Assembly (NCBI RefSeq): GCF_003992615.1
Contig: NZ_RZMY01000006.1
Coordinates: 1 to 64,000, forward strand
DNA length: 64,000 nt
DNA from: Flagellimonas beolgyonensis
Lineage (GTDB): Bacteria > Bacteroidota > Bacteroidia > Flavobacteriales > Flavobacteriaceae
Direction: 5' to 3'
The translations under genes and the position numbers were made by a program. The notes below the pieces were generated by a model. The model made no database searches. It was not told the origin of the DNA and saw only the letters and a program-made list of their open reading frames with translations. Shown here piece by piece: positions 1 to 8,219 of the stretch (within the stretch, counting starts at the first letter, position 1; each line of letters begins with the position of its first letter).

Positions 1-1
1 C

Positions 2-1603
2 AATGCGGACGTTTCCGCCCTGTCGGTAGGAGACAATACCCCGGTGGCCGACAACCAACAAGTGCAGACCGACCTGCCGGTTGAACTTTGCTCACCGACA
101 ATTGGCATACTACTCAACAAAACAGGAAACCCAAACATCGATGCGGATCAAGATGGCTGTATCGACGGTATCCGTTATACCTTCACCGTAACCAATATCG
201 GAAATGTGGAACTTCAAAACATTGTACTGAATGATCCGATGTTGGGTGGAGATATCCTAGGACCTATTGCTGATGACTTAAATGATGGTATTCTATCCGT
301 GGATGAGGTTTGGGAATACCAAGCAGATTATACGCTTACAGATACGGATAAGAATAATGGCTCCGTGGAAAATCAGGCCACAGTTTCAGCCACATCAATT
401 GGTGATAACACGCCAGTTAGTGACATTCAGAATGCACAGACCATTTTACCCGCAGACCTCTGTAATCCCCTGCCAGGAATTGCCCTGATAAAAACGGGAA
501 CATTGACCGATCTTAATATGGACGGTTGTAATGAAAGTATACTTTATTCTTTTAGGGTCCTTAATATCGGGGAACTGGCATTGGAATCCATTGTTGTTGT
601 TGATCCGATGTTGGGAGGTGTTATCAGTGGGCCATTATCCGATACCGATGAAAACAACGATGGTATTTTATCACAAGGCGAAAGTTGGAACTATGAATTG
701 CTTTATGCCATTACACAACAGGACATTGACATGGGGTCCGTGACCAATCAGGCAACCGTAACTGCAAATGTTGTTGGTGACAATCAAGAAGTATCCGATT
801 TTTCCGATGATAACAGTCCTTCGGAAGACGATCCAACAAATACAATTGTACCCAATGATGTATGTACCCTGGGCGGTGCAACCATCGGATTGATCAAAAC
901 CGGAGCATTGGCAGATACCAATAATGATGAATGTCCTGAAAGCATCCTATATACCTTTTCGGTCACCAATACCGGGGAATTTGAACTAACCGATGTTCAA
1001 CTTACAGACCAGCAACTGTTGGGAGGCACGATAGCTGGTCCAGTGGACGGCACCGATAATGGTAATGATGGCGTGCTTTCCCAAGGTGAAACTTGGACGT
1101 ACAACGCCACCTACCCAATCAGTGAACAGGATGTATTAAACGGGTTTGTGACCAACCAAGCCACGGTAACAGCCAACGCCATTGGAATTGTGGCCAGTAT
1201 TTTCGATGTATCGGATGATAACAGCTTGGATGAAAATGACATGACCATGACCAGTGTTCCCGATTTTATGTGCAGTATGGATCCAGGAGCCGATGAGGCA
1301 TTTGAAATCTTTTCCGGTGTCACACCAAACGGTGACGGATTCAACGATTATTTCAGAATCAACGGAATCGAAAACTATCCGGATAATGTGCTCAAGATTT
1401 TCAATAGATGGGGAGCGCTTGTATACCAATCCGAAGGGTATGGCATAGGAAATAATCTTTTCTATGGAGTGTCCGAAGGCAAAGCAACCATACTAAAGGA
1501 GAAAACATTACCAAGTGGTACCTATTTCTATATACTCACCTTCCCGACCGATAATCCGGGACAAGCAAGCTATTCCGGCTATCTGTACATAAACCGTAAT
1601 TAA
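2..1603 (+). CDS. Secreted repeat protein with T9SS type B sorting domain (5'-partial)
   Basis: The reading frame is open from the first complete codon at base 2, so the gene begins left of the window; the GTG at 44 is internal, because the codons before it continue the same repeat sequence. The visible part carries the tail of one repeat, then three repeats of about 130 residues, each starting like I-G-L-I-K-T-G and containing D-x-D-x-D-G-C and a Y-T-F-x-V-T-N core (DUF11/DUF7507-like beta-sandwich). The last ~100 residues form a gliding-motility-associated C-terminal domain (TPNGDGFNDYF, IFNRWG, YLYINRN), the type B signal for type IX secretion. It is therefore probably a large, acidic, surface-attached or released adhesin-like protein. 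A PorP/SprF-like gene follows after 20 bases, suggesting one operon. The ligand is unknown. Confidence 0.9.
   Translation, partial: NADVSALSVGDNTPVADNQQVQTDLPVELCSPTIGILLNKTGNPNIDADQDGCIDGIRYTFTVTNIGNVELQNIVLNDPMLGGDILGPIADDLNDGILSVDEVWEYQADYTLTDTDKNNGSVENQATVSATSIGDNTPVSDIQNAQTILPADLCNPLPGIALIKTGTLTDLNMDGCNESILYSFRVLNIGELALESIVVVDPMLGGVISGPLSDTDENNDGILSQGESWNYELLYAITQQDIDMGSVTNQATVTANVVGDNQEVSDFSDDNSPSEDDPTNTIVPNDVCTLGGATIGLIKTGALADTNNDECPESILYTFSVTNTGEFELTDVQLTDQQLLGGTIAGPVDGTDNGNDGVLSQGETWTYNATYPISEQDVLNGFVTNQATVTANAIGIVASIFDVSDDNSLDENDMTMTSVPDFMCSMDPGADEAFEIFSGVTPNGDGFNDYFRINGIENYPDNVLKIFNRWGALVYQSEGYGIGNNLFYGVSEGKATILKEKTLPSGTYFYILTFPTDNPGQASYSGYLYINRN
101..1276 (+). repeat. Three tandem DUF11-like protein repeats
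   Basis: Repeat units begin near 101, 479 and 884 and are about 380-405 bases each. They encode the same Ig-like module with conserved LGG, D-G-x-L-S and N-Q-A-T-V segments. The nucleotide sequences have diverged, so these are old internal duplications rather than recent copies. Confidence 0.75.
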
Positions 1604-1623
1604 AACGAAACAACCATAGTTTG

Positions 1624-2595
1624 ATGAAGTATCGCAAAGCTTACTCTTTACCAAACCTGTATCTATTACTGGCCATAGCTTCCTTTTTTGGTATCCAAAA
1701 AATAACGGGTCAACAAGATCCCCAATACACCCAATATATGTACAACACTCAAATTGTGAATCCAGCTTATGCAGGATCAAGGGAGGTTTTGAGCTTGGGC
1801 ATTTTGGGTCGCATGCAATGGGTGGACTTGGAAGGTGCGCCACGTACGGGTACTTTTTCAGTGAACTCCCCTATTGGACTTATGGACAATATGGGCTTGG
1901 GATTATCCATAGTTTACGATCAAATCGGACCTGCCACCGAATCCAATGCAGTTGTGGATTACTCCTACTCCATCCAATTGGCCAGAAGGGACATCAGCAG
2001 ACTATCTTTTGGGTTGAAAGCGGGGGTGGACATGTTGGACGTGGATTACACCAAATTGACCATATATGATAAAAATGATCCTAATTTTCAAAATTCGGTG
2101 GACAATAAGATTCAACCCCAGATCGGTGCCGGGATCTATTACCATACCCAAAAATTCTATGCTGGATTTTCGGTTCCCAATTTTCTGAATTCCAAGCATT
2201 TTGATGAAGCGTCACTCAACGATCAAGAATTGGCCAGTATTGCTGTGGAACGTTTGCATTACTTTTTTATAACGGGTTATGTCTTTGATCTGAACCCCAG
2301 CTTAAAATTTAAACCGGCCGCTTTGGTCAAATTTGTAAGTGGTGCACCATTGCAATGGGATGTATCGGGAAATTTTTTGATCAATGAAAAAATAGCCTTG
2401 GGCGGTGCCTACCGATGGGATTCTTCAGCCAGCGCTATGGCTGGATTTCAAATAACCGATGGCATTTTTATTGGTCTTGCCTATGATTATCAATTAACAG
2501 CGATTCAAGATTACAGCAATGGATCCTATGAAGCCATTGTCCGCTTTGACATTTTCAACAAGTTGGATAAAATCCTAACCCCTCGATTTTTTTAA
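1624..2595 (+). CDS. PorP/SprF family type IX secretion-associated outer-membrane protein (copy 1)
   Basis: A 323-residue protein beginning at ATG 1624; a TTG at 1621 directly before it is less likely. Residues 1-30 are a signal peptide ending near T-G-Q. The mature protein starts with QDPQYTQYMYN and then NPAYAGSR, the hallmark of the PorP/SprF family, followed by alternating beta strands expected of an outer-membrane barrel. Family members work with T9SS, and SprF-type paralogues are needed for secretion or surface attachment of the large adhesin encoded next door. Here it sits 20 bases after a type B sorting-domain protein and 12 bases before a PorE-like protein. It probably serves that cargo specifically rather than being the core PorP. 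It is a close relative of the protein at 7235-8209. Confidence 0.92.
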   Translation: MKYRKAYSLPNLYLLLAIASFFGIQKITGQQDPQYTQYMYNTQIVNPAYAGSREVLSLGILGRMQWVDLEGAPRTGTFSVNSPIGLMDNMGLGLSIVYDQIGPATESNAVVDYSYSIQLARRDISRLSFGLKAGVDMLDVDYTKLTIYDKNDPNFQNSVDNKIQPQIGAGIYYHTQKFYAGFSVPNFLNSKHFDEASLNDQELASIAVERLHYFFITGYVFDLNPSLKFKPAALVKFVSGAPLQWDVSGNFLINEKIALGGAYRWDSSASAMAGFQITDGIFIGLAYDYQLTAIQDYSNGSYEAIVRFDIFNKLDKILTPRFF

Positions 2596-2607
2596 AGTTC
2601 ATTCCGA

Positions 2608-4545
2608 ATGGTCCCAATAAAACACACAATACTTTCCGTTGCCCTGATGATCGGCTTTTTGTCTTTTGCACAAAAAAGCAACCTCAAAAAAGCAAACGAA
2701 GAATTTGATGCCTATTCGTACATAGATGCGAGACAGATTTATTTGAATGTGGTGAACAATGGTTATGAATCTGCACAAGTGTTTAAAAAATTGGGAGATA
2801 CCTATTATTTCAACAGTGAATATAAAGAAGCACTTTCATGGTACAATAAATTGATGAAAGCATACCCAAAAGATGTGGATCCCATCTATTATTACCGTAC
2901 AGCACAAAGTTTAAAGAGCACAGGCGCATATGATGAATCCAAAGAAATGATGGGCAAATTCGCCAATCTATCCTCCGATACGGAGATTGCCAAAAACTTT
3001 TTAAAGGATTATGCGTCACTCGACAGTCTTGTGGATTTTAAGTCCAAACAATTTGAAGTGAAAAACATTACCGAACTACTGTCCAGTTCGGATTTTGGAC
3101 CAGCATTTTATGGGACAGATAAATTGGTCTATGCCTCGGCCTCTGGAAATACAAAAGGGGATAAAGTGCACCAATGGACCGGTCTACCGTACTTGGACCT
3201 CTATATGGCAGAAATTGATGAAGAATGGAAGATCAAAGACCCCAAACCCTTGGAAGGCGACATCAACACGCCTTATCATGAGGCCAATGCCACCTTTACA
3301 AAGGATGGAAACACGATGTATTTTACCCGAAACAACTATAAAAACGGTCGAAAACGAAAAAATAAAGATAAGTTGGTCAGCCTAAAAATCTATAAGGCCA
3401 CCAAACAGGAAAATGGGTCGTGGGGCGAAGTTGAAGAACTACCGTTCAACAACGATTCCTATTCCGCAGCACATCCTGCACTGAGTCCCGATGAGAAGCG
3501 GCTCTACTTTTCCTCCGACATGAAAGGGAGTATTGGTGAATCCGATATTTGGTATGTTGATATTCATGAGGATGGTTCTTTTGGAACACCCATAAATTTG
3601 GGTGACGAAGTAAACACAGAGGCCAGGGAAGCCTTTCCTTATGTGAGCGCAAACAACAACCTTTACTTTTCGAGTGATGGACATTTGGGTTTGGGAGGAC
3701 TTGATGCTTTTGTCTTATCCTTAAAACCGGACGGGGAATTTGAACAAGTGACCAACTTGAAGCAGCCCATAAATTCCAATAAGGATGATTTTGGTTTCAT
3801 TTTTAATGAGGATGAGAAAATCGGCTACGTATCCTCCAATCGTGGAGGCGATGAGGGCAGTGCTGCGGACGACATCTATCGCGTTTGGGAAATGTGCGGG
3901 GAAATTGTCCTTCAAGGCGTAATATCCAATTCAAAATCCGGAGAAGCCATTTACAGGGCAACCGTTCAATTGATCAATAAAGACAATCGGATAATCGCAA
4001 AGACCCGAACCGATAGACAGGGCAATTACCGTTTTGAAGACTTTTTGAACTGTACGGAGAAATATACGGTCGTTGCTTCATTTCGTGATTACCAACCCAA
4101 CCAAACCACCATTGTAACACCCCGTGGTTCCGATGTGGTCCAGGCAGACCTGGAATTGACCCCGCCCGATTGTGCCGAGGATGATCTGGGATGCAGACTC
4201 AATCTTCAACCTATCTATTTTGATTATGGAAAATACAACATTAGACCAGATGCCGAAGTAGAGTTGGCCAAGATCCTTCAGGCCATGAAGGAATATCCGG
4301 AGCTAAAAATTCATATAGAATCACATACCGATTCACGATCAAGCTCAAGCTTTAACCTCAGATTATCTGAACGAAGGGCCCAAGCCACAATGCAATGGTT
4401 GGTAAGAAAAGGTATTGAACGTAACAGATTATCGGCCAAAGGGTATGGTGAAACCCGCTTATTGAACAATTGTTCCAATGGAGTTCCTTGTAGTGAGGAA
4501 GAACATGAATTAAACCGTAGGTCCATGTTCATCATAAAAAACTAA
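2608..4545 (+). CDS. OmpA-family protein with TPR, beta-propeller and CRD domains (PorE-like, copy 1)
   Basis: A 645-residue protein with a signal peptide (residues 1-21, ending S-F-A-Q). TPR-like helices follow at about 25-140, and PD40/WD40-like propeller blades at about 200-430 (repeated L-Y-F-S-S-D motifs). A carboxypeptidase-regulatory-like fold lies at about 440-515 and an OmpA C-terminal domain at 533-645. The OmpA part has HTDSR near 573 and LSERRA near 586, the residues that hold the diaminopimelate of peptidoglycan. This is the domain order described for PorE, which links the T9SS PorKN ring to peptidoglycan. Last gene of the first cassette. Whether it is the core PorE or a cassette-specific relative cannot be decided here, because a second copy lies at 8220-10154. 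Confidence 0.92.
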   Translation: MVPIKHTILSVALMIGFLSFAQKSNLKKANEEFDAYSYIDARQIYLNVVNNGYESAQVFKKLGDTYYFNSEYKEALSWYNKLMKAYPKDVDPIYYYRTAQSLKSTGAYDESKEMMGKFANLSSDTEIAKNFLKDYASLDSLVDFKSKQFEVKNITELLSSSDFGPAFYGTDKLVYASASGNTKGDKVHQWTGLPYLDLYMAEIDEEWKIKDPKPLEGDINTPYHEANATFTKDGNTMYFTRNNYKNGRKRKNKDKLVSLKIYKATKQENGSWGEVEELPFNNDSYSAAHPALSPDEKRLYFSSDMKGSIGESDIWYVDIHEDGSFGTPINLGDEVNTEAREAFPYVSANNNLYFSSDGHLGLGGLDAFVLSLKPDGEFEQVTNLKQPINSNKDDFGFIFNEDEKIGYVSSNRGGDEGSAADDIYRVWEMCGEIVLQGVISNSKSGEAIYRATVQLINKDNRIIAKTRTDRQGNYRFEDFLNCTEKYTVVASFRDYQPNQTTIVTPRGSDVVQADLELTPPDCAEDDLGCRLNLQPIYFDYGKYNIRPDAEVELAKILQAMKEYPELKIHIESHTDSRSSSSFNLRLSERRAQATMQWLVRKGIERNRLSAKGYGETRLLNNCSNGVPCSEEEHELNRRSMFIIKN

Positions 4546-4737
4546 ATCCGATGTAACTCATGATGACCTGTATCAATTCAAATAAGGCCATGGTCAAACC
4601 AAATCTAAAATCCGATAAGTTGTACCTGTTAATCGTGTTTTATAAAGTGATGTTTACCCATTATTCAATTCACAACCGATACACATGGCAAGTAGCATAA
4701 AATACTCTAACAATCCTTTACCCATAAAAATTGAACA

Positions 4738-7215
4738 ATGTCTTATATAACCAAAATGTCATTGAAAACTAATTCCAGCTATGTACCTCTTTTGTTATTG
4801 TTTTTGGGTCTTAGCAGTTGGGCAACCAAGTCGATTCATGATGATCGTGCTAGCGATATAGAAAATTCAAACCATGAATCAATTGAAAATCCCACTCATT
4901 TATATGCACCATTAATTTCATTGGTTAAGACAGGCGAAGCAATCAATCTATCTGGCGATCCAGGTTGTGATATGATTCAGTATACGTTTGAAGTCATAAA
5001 CCAAAGTGACAATAACGAAATATTGGAAAATGTAGTTTTAACGGACCCAATGCTTGGTGGTATAATTTTGGGTCCAAGTTCTGGTGATGTGGGTAATGAC
5101 GATATTTTAGGGCCCAACGAGACATGGATATATACTGCAACCTATAATATTACCCTAACGGACATCAATAATGGTCAGGTCATCAACCAGGCAAATGTTA
5201 TAGCCGATGTGCAAGGACAGCCCGGTGTAAGTGTTTCTGATCTTTCTGACAATGACAGTACGCTGGAGGATGACCCCACAGTCATCAGTTTATCCCATTG
5301 TCAGCCTAACATTTCGGTAATCAAAACCGGAATGGCCCTTGATGCAACTGGAGGGCTGGGTTGTGACCATATTCAATATACTTTTGAAGTGAAAAACCAA
5401 AGTGCACTCCATAATCTGATAAATGTTGTACTCAACGACCCGCTATTGGGTGGGGATGTTGCAGGCCCGAGTTCTGGAGATGTGGGAGATGACAATGTTT
5501 TAGGTCCAGATGAAACCTGGATTTATACCGCTGATTATTTCATTACCCAACCAGATATTAATAATGGCCAAGTGGTAAATCAAGCCACCATTAGTGCGGA
5601 TGTTCAAGGACAGCCAGGTGAAACAGTATCCGATCTTTCGGACGATAACAGCCACATCGAAGACGACCCCACCGAAATAGGATTGATACATTGTTTACCA
5701 GGAATATCCGTGGTAAAAACAGGAGAACCCCAAGATGCAACGGGTAGTCCAGGTTGTGAAATTATTTACTACACTTTTGAAGTGGTCAATCCAAGTGTAC
5801 TGCATATTTTGGAAAATGTGGTCCTAACCGATCCCTTGTTGGGAGGGGTGATTACAGGGCCAGATTCCGGCGACACCAGTAATGATGGTTTTCTTGATCC
5901 CGATGAAACATGGATATATACGGCCCAGTACAATATTACCCAGGAGGATATCAATTCTGGGCAAGTGATCAACCAAGCCACGGTAAGTGCCGATGTTCAA
6001 GGGCTGCCTGGAGAAACCGTAGCTGACCTTTCCGACGACAATAGTCATTTGGAAGACGACCCAACGGTAACCAGCTTGGTTGCCTGCCAAAACCCAGCAA
6101 TTGGACTCATAAAGGAAAGCTTGGTCATCGATGCCAACATGGATGGCTGTCTGGAGACCGTTGAATACACATTCACAATTACCAATACAGGAAATGTAGA
6201 TCTTAAAGAAGTTGTTTTGGAAGATGACCTTTTTGGAGGGGAAATTCCAGGCCCATTGGCTGGATGGGATGAAAACAACGACGGCATCCTCTCTGTTGAC
6301 GAAACATGGACCTATGTTGCCAACCATGCCATAACACAGCAAGATATTGACGCCGGATTCATTATTAATCAAGCCACGGTCAATGCACTCACATTGATCG
6401 ATGTTCCCATACAGGATTTATCGGATAATGATACTCTTTTTGAAGACGAACCAACACGCACCGAAATCCCAAATGATGCCTGTACCGATGGTGGCGATAA
6501 AATAGGATTGATCAAAATTGGTAATCTCATCGATGCTAATGGTGATGGTTGTTTGGATGGCATTTTATTCTCATTTACTGTAACGAATACGGGAACCAGT
6601 GACTTGGAGACCGTTATTTTGGACGACCCACTATTGGGTGGACAAATTTCAGGGCCCATGAACGGCACCGACCAGAACAACGATGGTATTTTATCCATTG
6701 GTGAGAGTTGGACCTTTGAAGCCAGCTATCCCCTAACCCAACAAGATATTGACAATGGACTCATTCAGAACCAAGCCAGTGTTTCAGCAGAACCTGTAGG
6801 GCTGGATAACCAAGTAACCGATTTATCGGATGATAATGACCTTTTTGAAGATGATGCAACCACTACTTCGGTGCCAACAGATGCCTGTGCAGATGGAGGG
6901 ATTCCTACGGGATTTGAAATTTTTAATGGGATAACACCAAATGAAGACGGATTAAATGACTTTTTTCAAATAGAAGGCATTGAAAACTACCCCAACAATA
7001 CCCTTAAAATTTACAATAGATGGGGAGTTCTGGTTTATCAAACGGAAAATTATGGGCAAGGCAACAATCTTTTCTTCGGGATTTCCGATGGTCGAGCAAC
7101 GATAAAGAAGAACAAAGAACTTCCTAGCGGAACCTATTTCTACATTTTGACCATCAGCGGAGAAAATCCCGGCAAGCCGGAATACACAGGTTACCTATAC
7201 ATTAACCGGGATTAA
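4738..7215 (+). CDS. Secreted repeat protein with T9SS type B sorting domain (complete)
   Basis: An 825-residue protein. The start could be ATG 4738 or ATG 4756; the second puts MSLKTNSS directly before the hydrophobic signal segment (VPLLLLFLGLSSWA) and is a good alternative. Five Ig-like repeats of ~131-134 residues start at about residues 60, 192, 323, 455 and 589. A gliding-motility-associated C-terminal domain follows from about residue 727 (TPNEDGLNDFF, IYNRWG, YLYINRD). It is strongly acidic with many D/N-rich turns that may bind calcium (inference). It is the paralogue of the partial protein at the left edge and is followed 19 bases later by a second PorP/SprF gene, so the whole cassette is repeated. 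Likely an exported adhesin or matrix protein; the ligand is unknown. Confidence 0.93.
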   Translation: MSYITKMSLKTNSSYVPLLLLFLGLSSWATKSIHDDRASDIENSNHESIENPTHLYAPLISLVKTGEAINLSGDPGCDMIQYTFEVINQSDNNEILENVVLTDPMLGGIILGPSSGDVGNDDILGPNETWIYTATYNITLTDINNGQVINQANVIADVQGQPGVSVSDLSDNDSTLEDDPTVISLSHCQPNISVIKTGMALDATGGLGCDHIQYTFEVKNQSALHNLINVVLNDPLLGGDVAGPSSGDVGDDNVLGPDETWIYTADYFITQPDINNGQVVNQATISADVQGQPGETVSDLSDDNSHIEDDPTEIGLIHCLPGISVVKTGEPQDATGSPGCEIIYYTFEVVNPSVLHILENVVLTDPLLGGVITGPDSGDTSNDGFLDPDETWIYTAQYNITQEDINSGQVINQATVSADVQGLPGETVADLSDDNSHLEDDPTVTSLVACQNPAIGLIKESLVIDANMDGCLETVEYTFTITNTGNVDLKEVVLEDDLFGGEIPGPLAGWDENNDGILSVDETWTYVANHAITQQDIDAGFIINQATVNALTLIDVPIQDLSDNDTLFEDEPTRTEIPNDACTDGGDKIGLIKIGNLIDANGDGCLDGILFSFTVTNTGTSDLETVILDDPLLGGQISGPMNGTDQNNDGILSIGESWTFEASYPLTQQDIDNGLIQNQASVSAEPVGLDNQVTDLSDDNDLFEDDATTTSVPTDACADGGIPTGFEIFNGITPNEDGLNDFFQIEGIENYPNNTLKIYNRWGVLVYQTENYGQGNNLFFGISDGRATIKKNKELPSGTYFYILTISGENPGKPEYTGYLYINRD
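4915..6900 (+). repeat. Five tandem DUF11-like protein repeats of two subtypes
   Basis: Units start at 4915, 5311, 5704, 6100 and 6502 (393-402 bases each). The first three share an A-T-G-x-x-G-C segment with Y-T-F-E-V and N-x-S. The last two carry D-A-N-x-D-G-C with F-T-x-T-N-T-G, like all repeats in the gene at 2-1603. This pattern suggests two separate expansion events inside one gene. Confidence 0.75.
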
Positions 7216-7234
7216 AAATTTAGCAATCACAATA

Positions 7235-8209
7235 ATGAAGCATCAAAAACCAGGGATATTAATACCCAAAATCAATTTACACTACATCAATTTAATTACC
7301 GTCTTGCTCCTTGGAGTCATGGCCCAAGCACAACAAGACCCACAATACACACAGTATATGTACAATACCCAAGTGGTGAATCCGGCCTATGCAGGTTCAC
7401 GCGAAGTTTTGAGCTTCGGATTGCTTGGAAGAACCCAATGGGTAAATTTTGATGGATCGCCCCAAACAGGCACCTTCACTGTAAATTCCCCCATTGGCCT
7501 ATACGACAATATGGGTCTTGGACTTTCCATTGTCTATGATCAAATTGGTCCTGCGGTGGAGTCCAACGTTGTGGTCGATTATTCATATTCCGTACACCTT
7601 GGATTGGATACTAAACTATCAATGGGTTTAAAAGCAGGCTTGGATATGTTAAATGTGGATTATTCCAAATTGAACATTTTTTATCCGAACGATCTTTTTT
7701 TCCAAAATGAAATTGACAATAAACTGCAGCCCCAAGTAGGGGCCGGTTTGTATTTAAATACCCAAAAATTCTATGCTGGCATCTCAGTTCCCAATTTTTT
7801 GAACACCAAACATTTTGATGATAGCTCACTGAACAATCAAAATGTTGAAAGTGTTGCCATTGAACGGCTCCACTATTTCTACATTATGGGTTATGTTTTT
7901 GACCTGAATGAAAACCTGAAGTTCAAACCTGCAACTTTGGTCAAATATGTTAGTGGCTCCCCGTTGCAATGGGATCTTTCAGCCAATTTTTTGATCAATG
8001 AAAAATTTACTGTTGGCGCTTCGTATAGATGGAGCGCATCCATAAGTGCCTTGGCTGGTTTCCAAATTACCAAAAACTTTTTTGCCGGACTGGCATATGA
8101 CTATCAATCCACAGATGTGGAACAGTTTAGCAATGGCTCCTATGAAGTATTCCTCCGTTTCGACATTTTCAAGAAAAATGATCGGGTAGTTACCCCAAGA
8201 TTCTTCTAA
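7235..8209 (+). CDS. PorP/SprF family type IX secretion-associated outer-membrane protein (copy 2)
   Basis: A 324-residue protein starting at ATG 7235, with a long signal region (residues 1-33, hydrophobic LITVLLLGVMAQAQ). The mature N-terminus QDPQYTQYMYNTQ and NPAYAGSREVLS is almost identical to that of the protein at 1624-2595, and similarity runs through to the shared C-terminal TPRFF. The C-terminal Phe is typical of outer-membrane barrels. It lies 19 bases after the type B sorting-domain gene and 10 bases before the second PorE-like gene. Known family members pair with specific adhesins; two cassettes with matched copies suggest that each cargo has its own PorP/SprF partner (inference). 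Confidence 0.93.
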   Translation: MKHQKPGILIPKINLHYINLITVLLLGVMAQAQQDPQYTQYMYNTQVVNPAYAGSREVLSFGLLGRTQWVNFDGSPQTGTFTVNSPIGLYDNMGLGLSIVYDQIGPAVESNVVVDYSYSVHLGLDTKLSMGLKAGLDMLNVDYSKLNIFYPNDLFFQNEIDNKLQPQVGAGLYLNTQKFYAGISVPNFLNTKHFDDSSLNNQNVESVAIERLHYFYIMGYVFDLNENLKFKPATLVKYVSGSPLQWDLSANFLINEKFTVGASYRWSASISALAGFQITKNFFAGLAYDYQSTDVEQFSNGSYEVFLRFDIFKKNDRVVTPRFF

Positions 8210-8219
8210 CAACAACACC

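Noticed and set aside
101..6900. Possible CRISPR-like or nucleotide tandem repeats
   Set aside because: Periodicity is about 390-400 bases, in frame and diverged at the DNA level: these are protein domain repeats, not CRISPR or satellite DNA.
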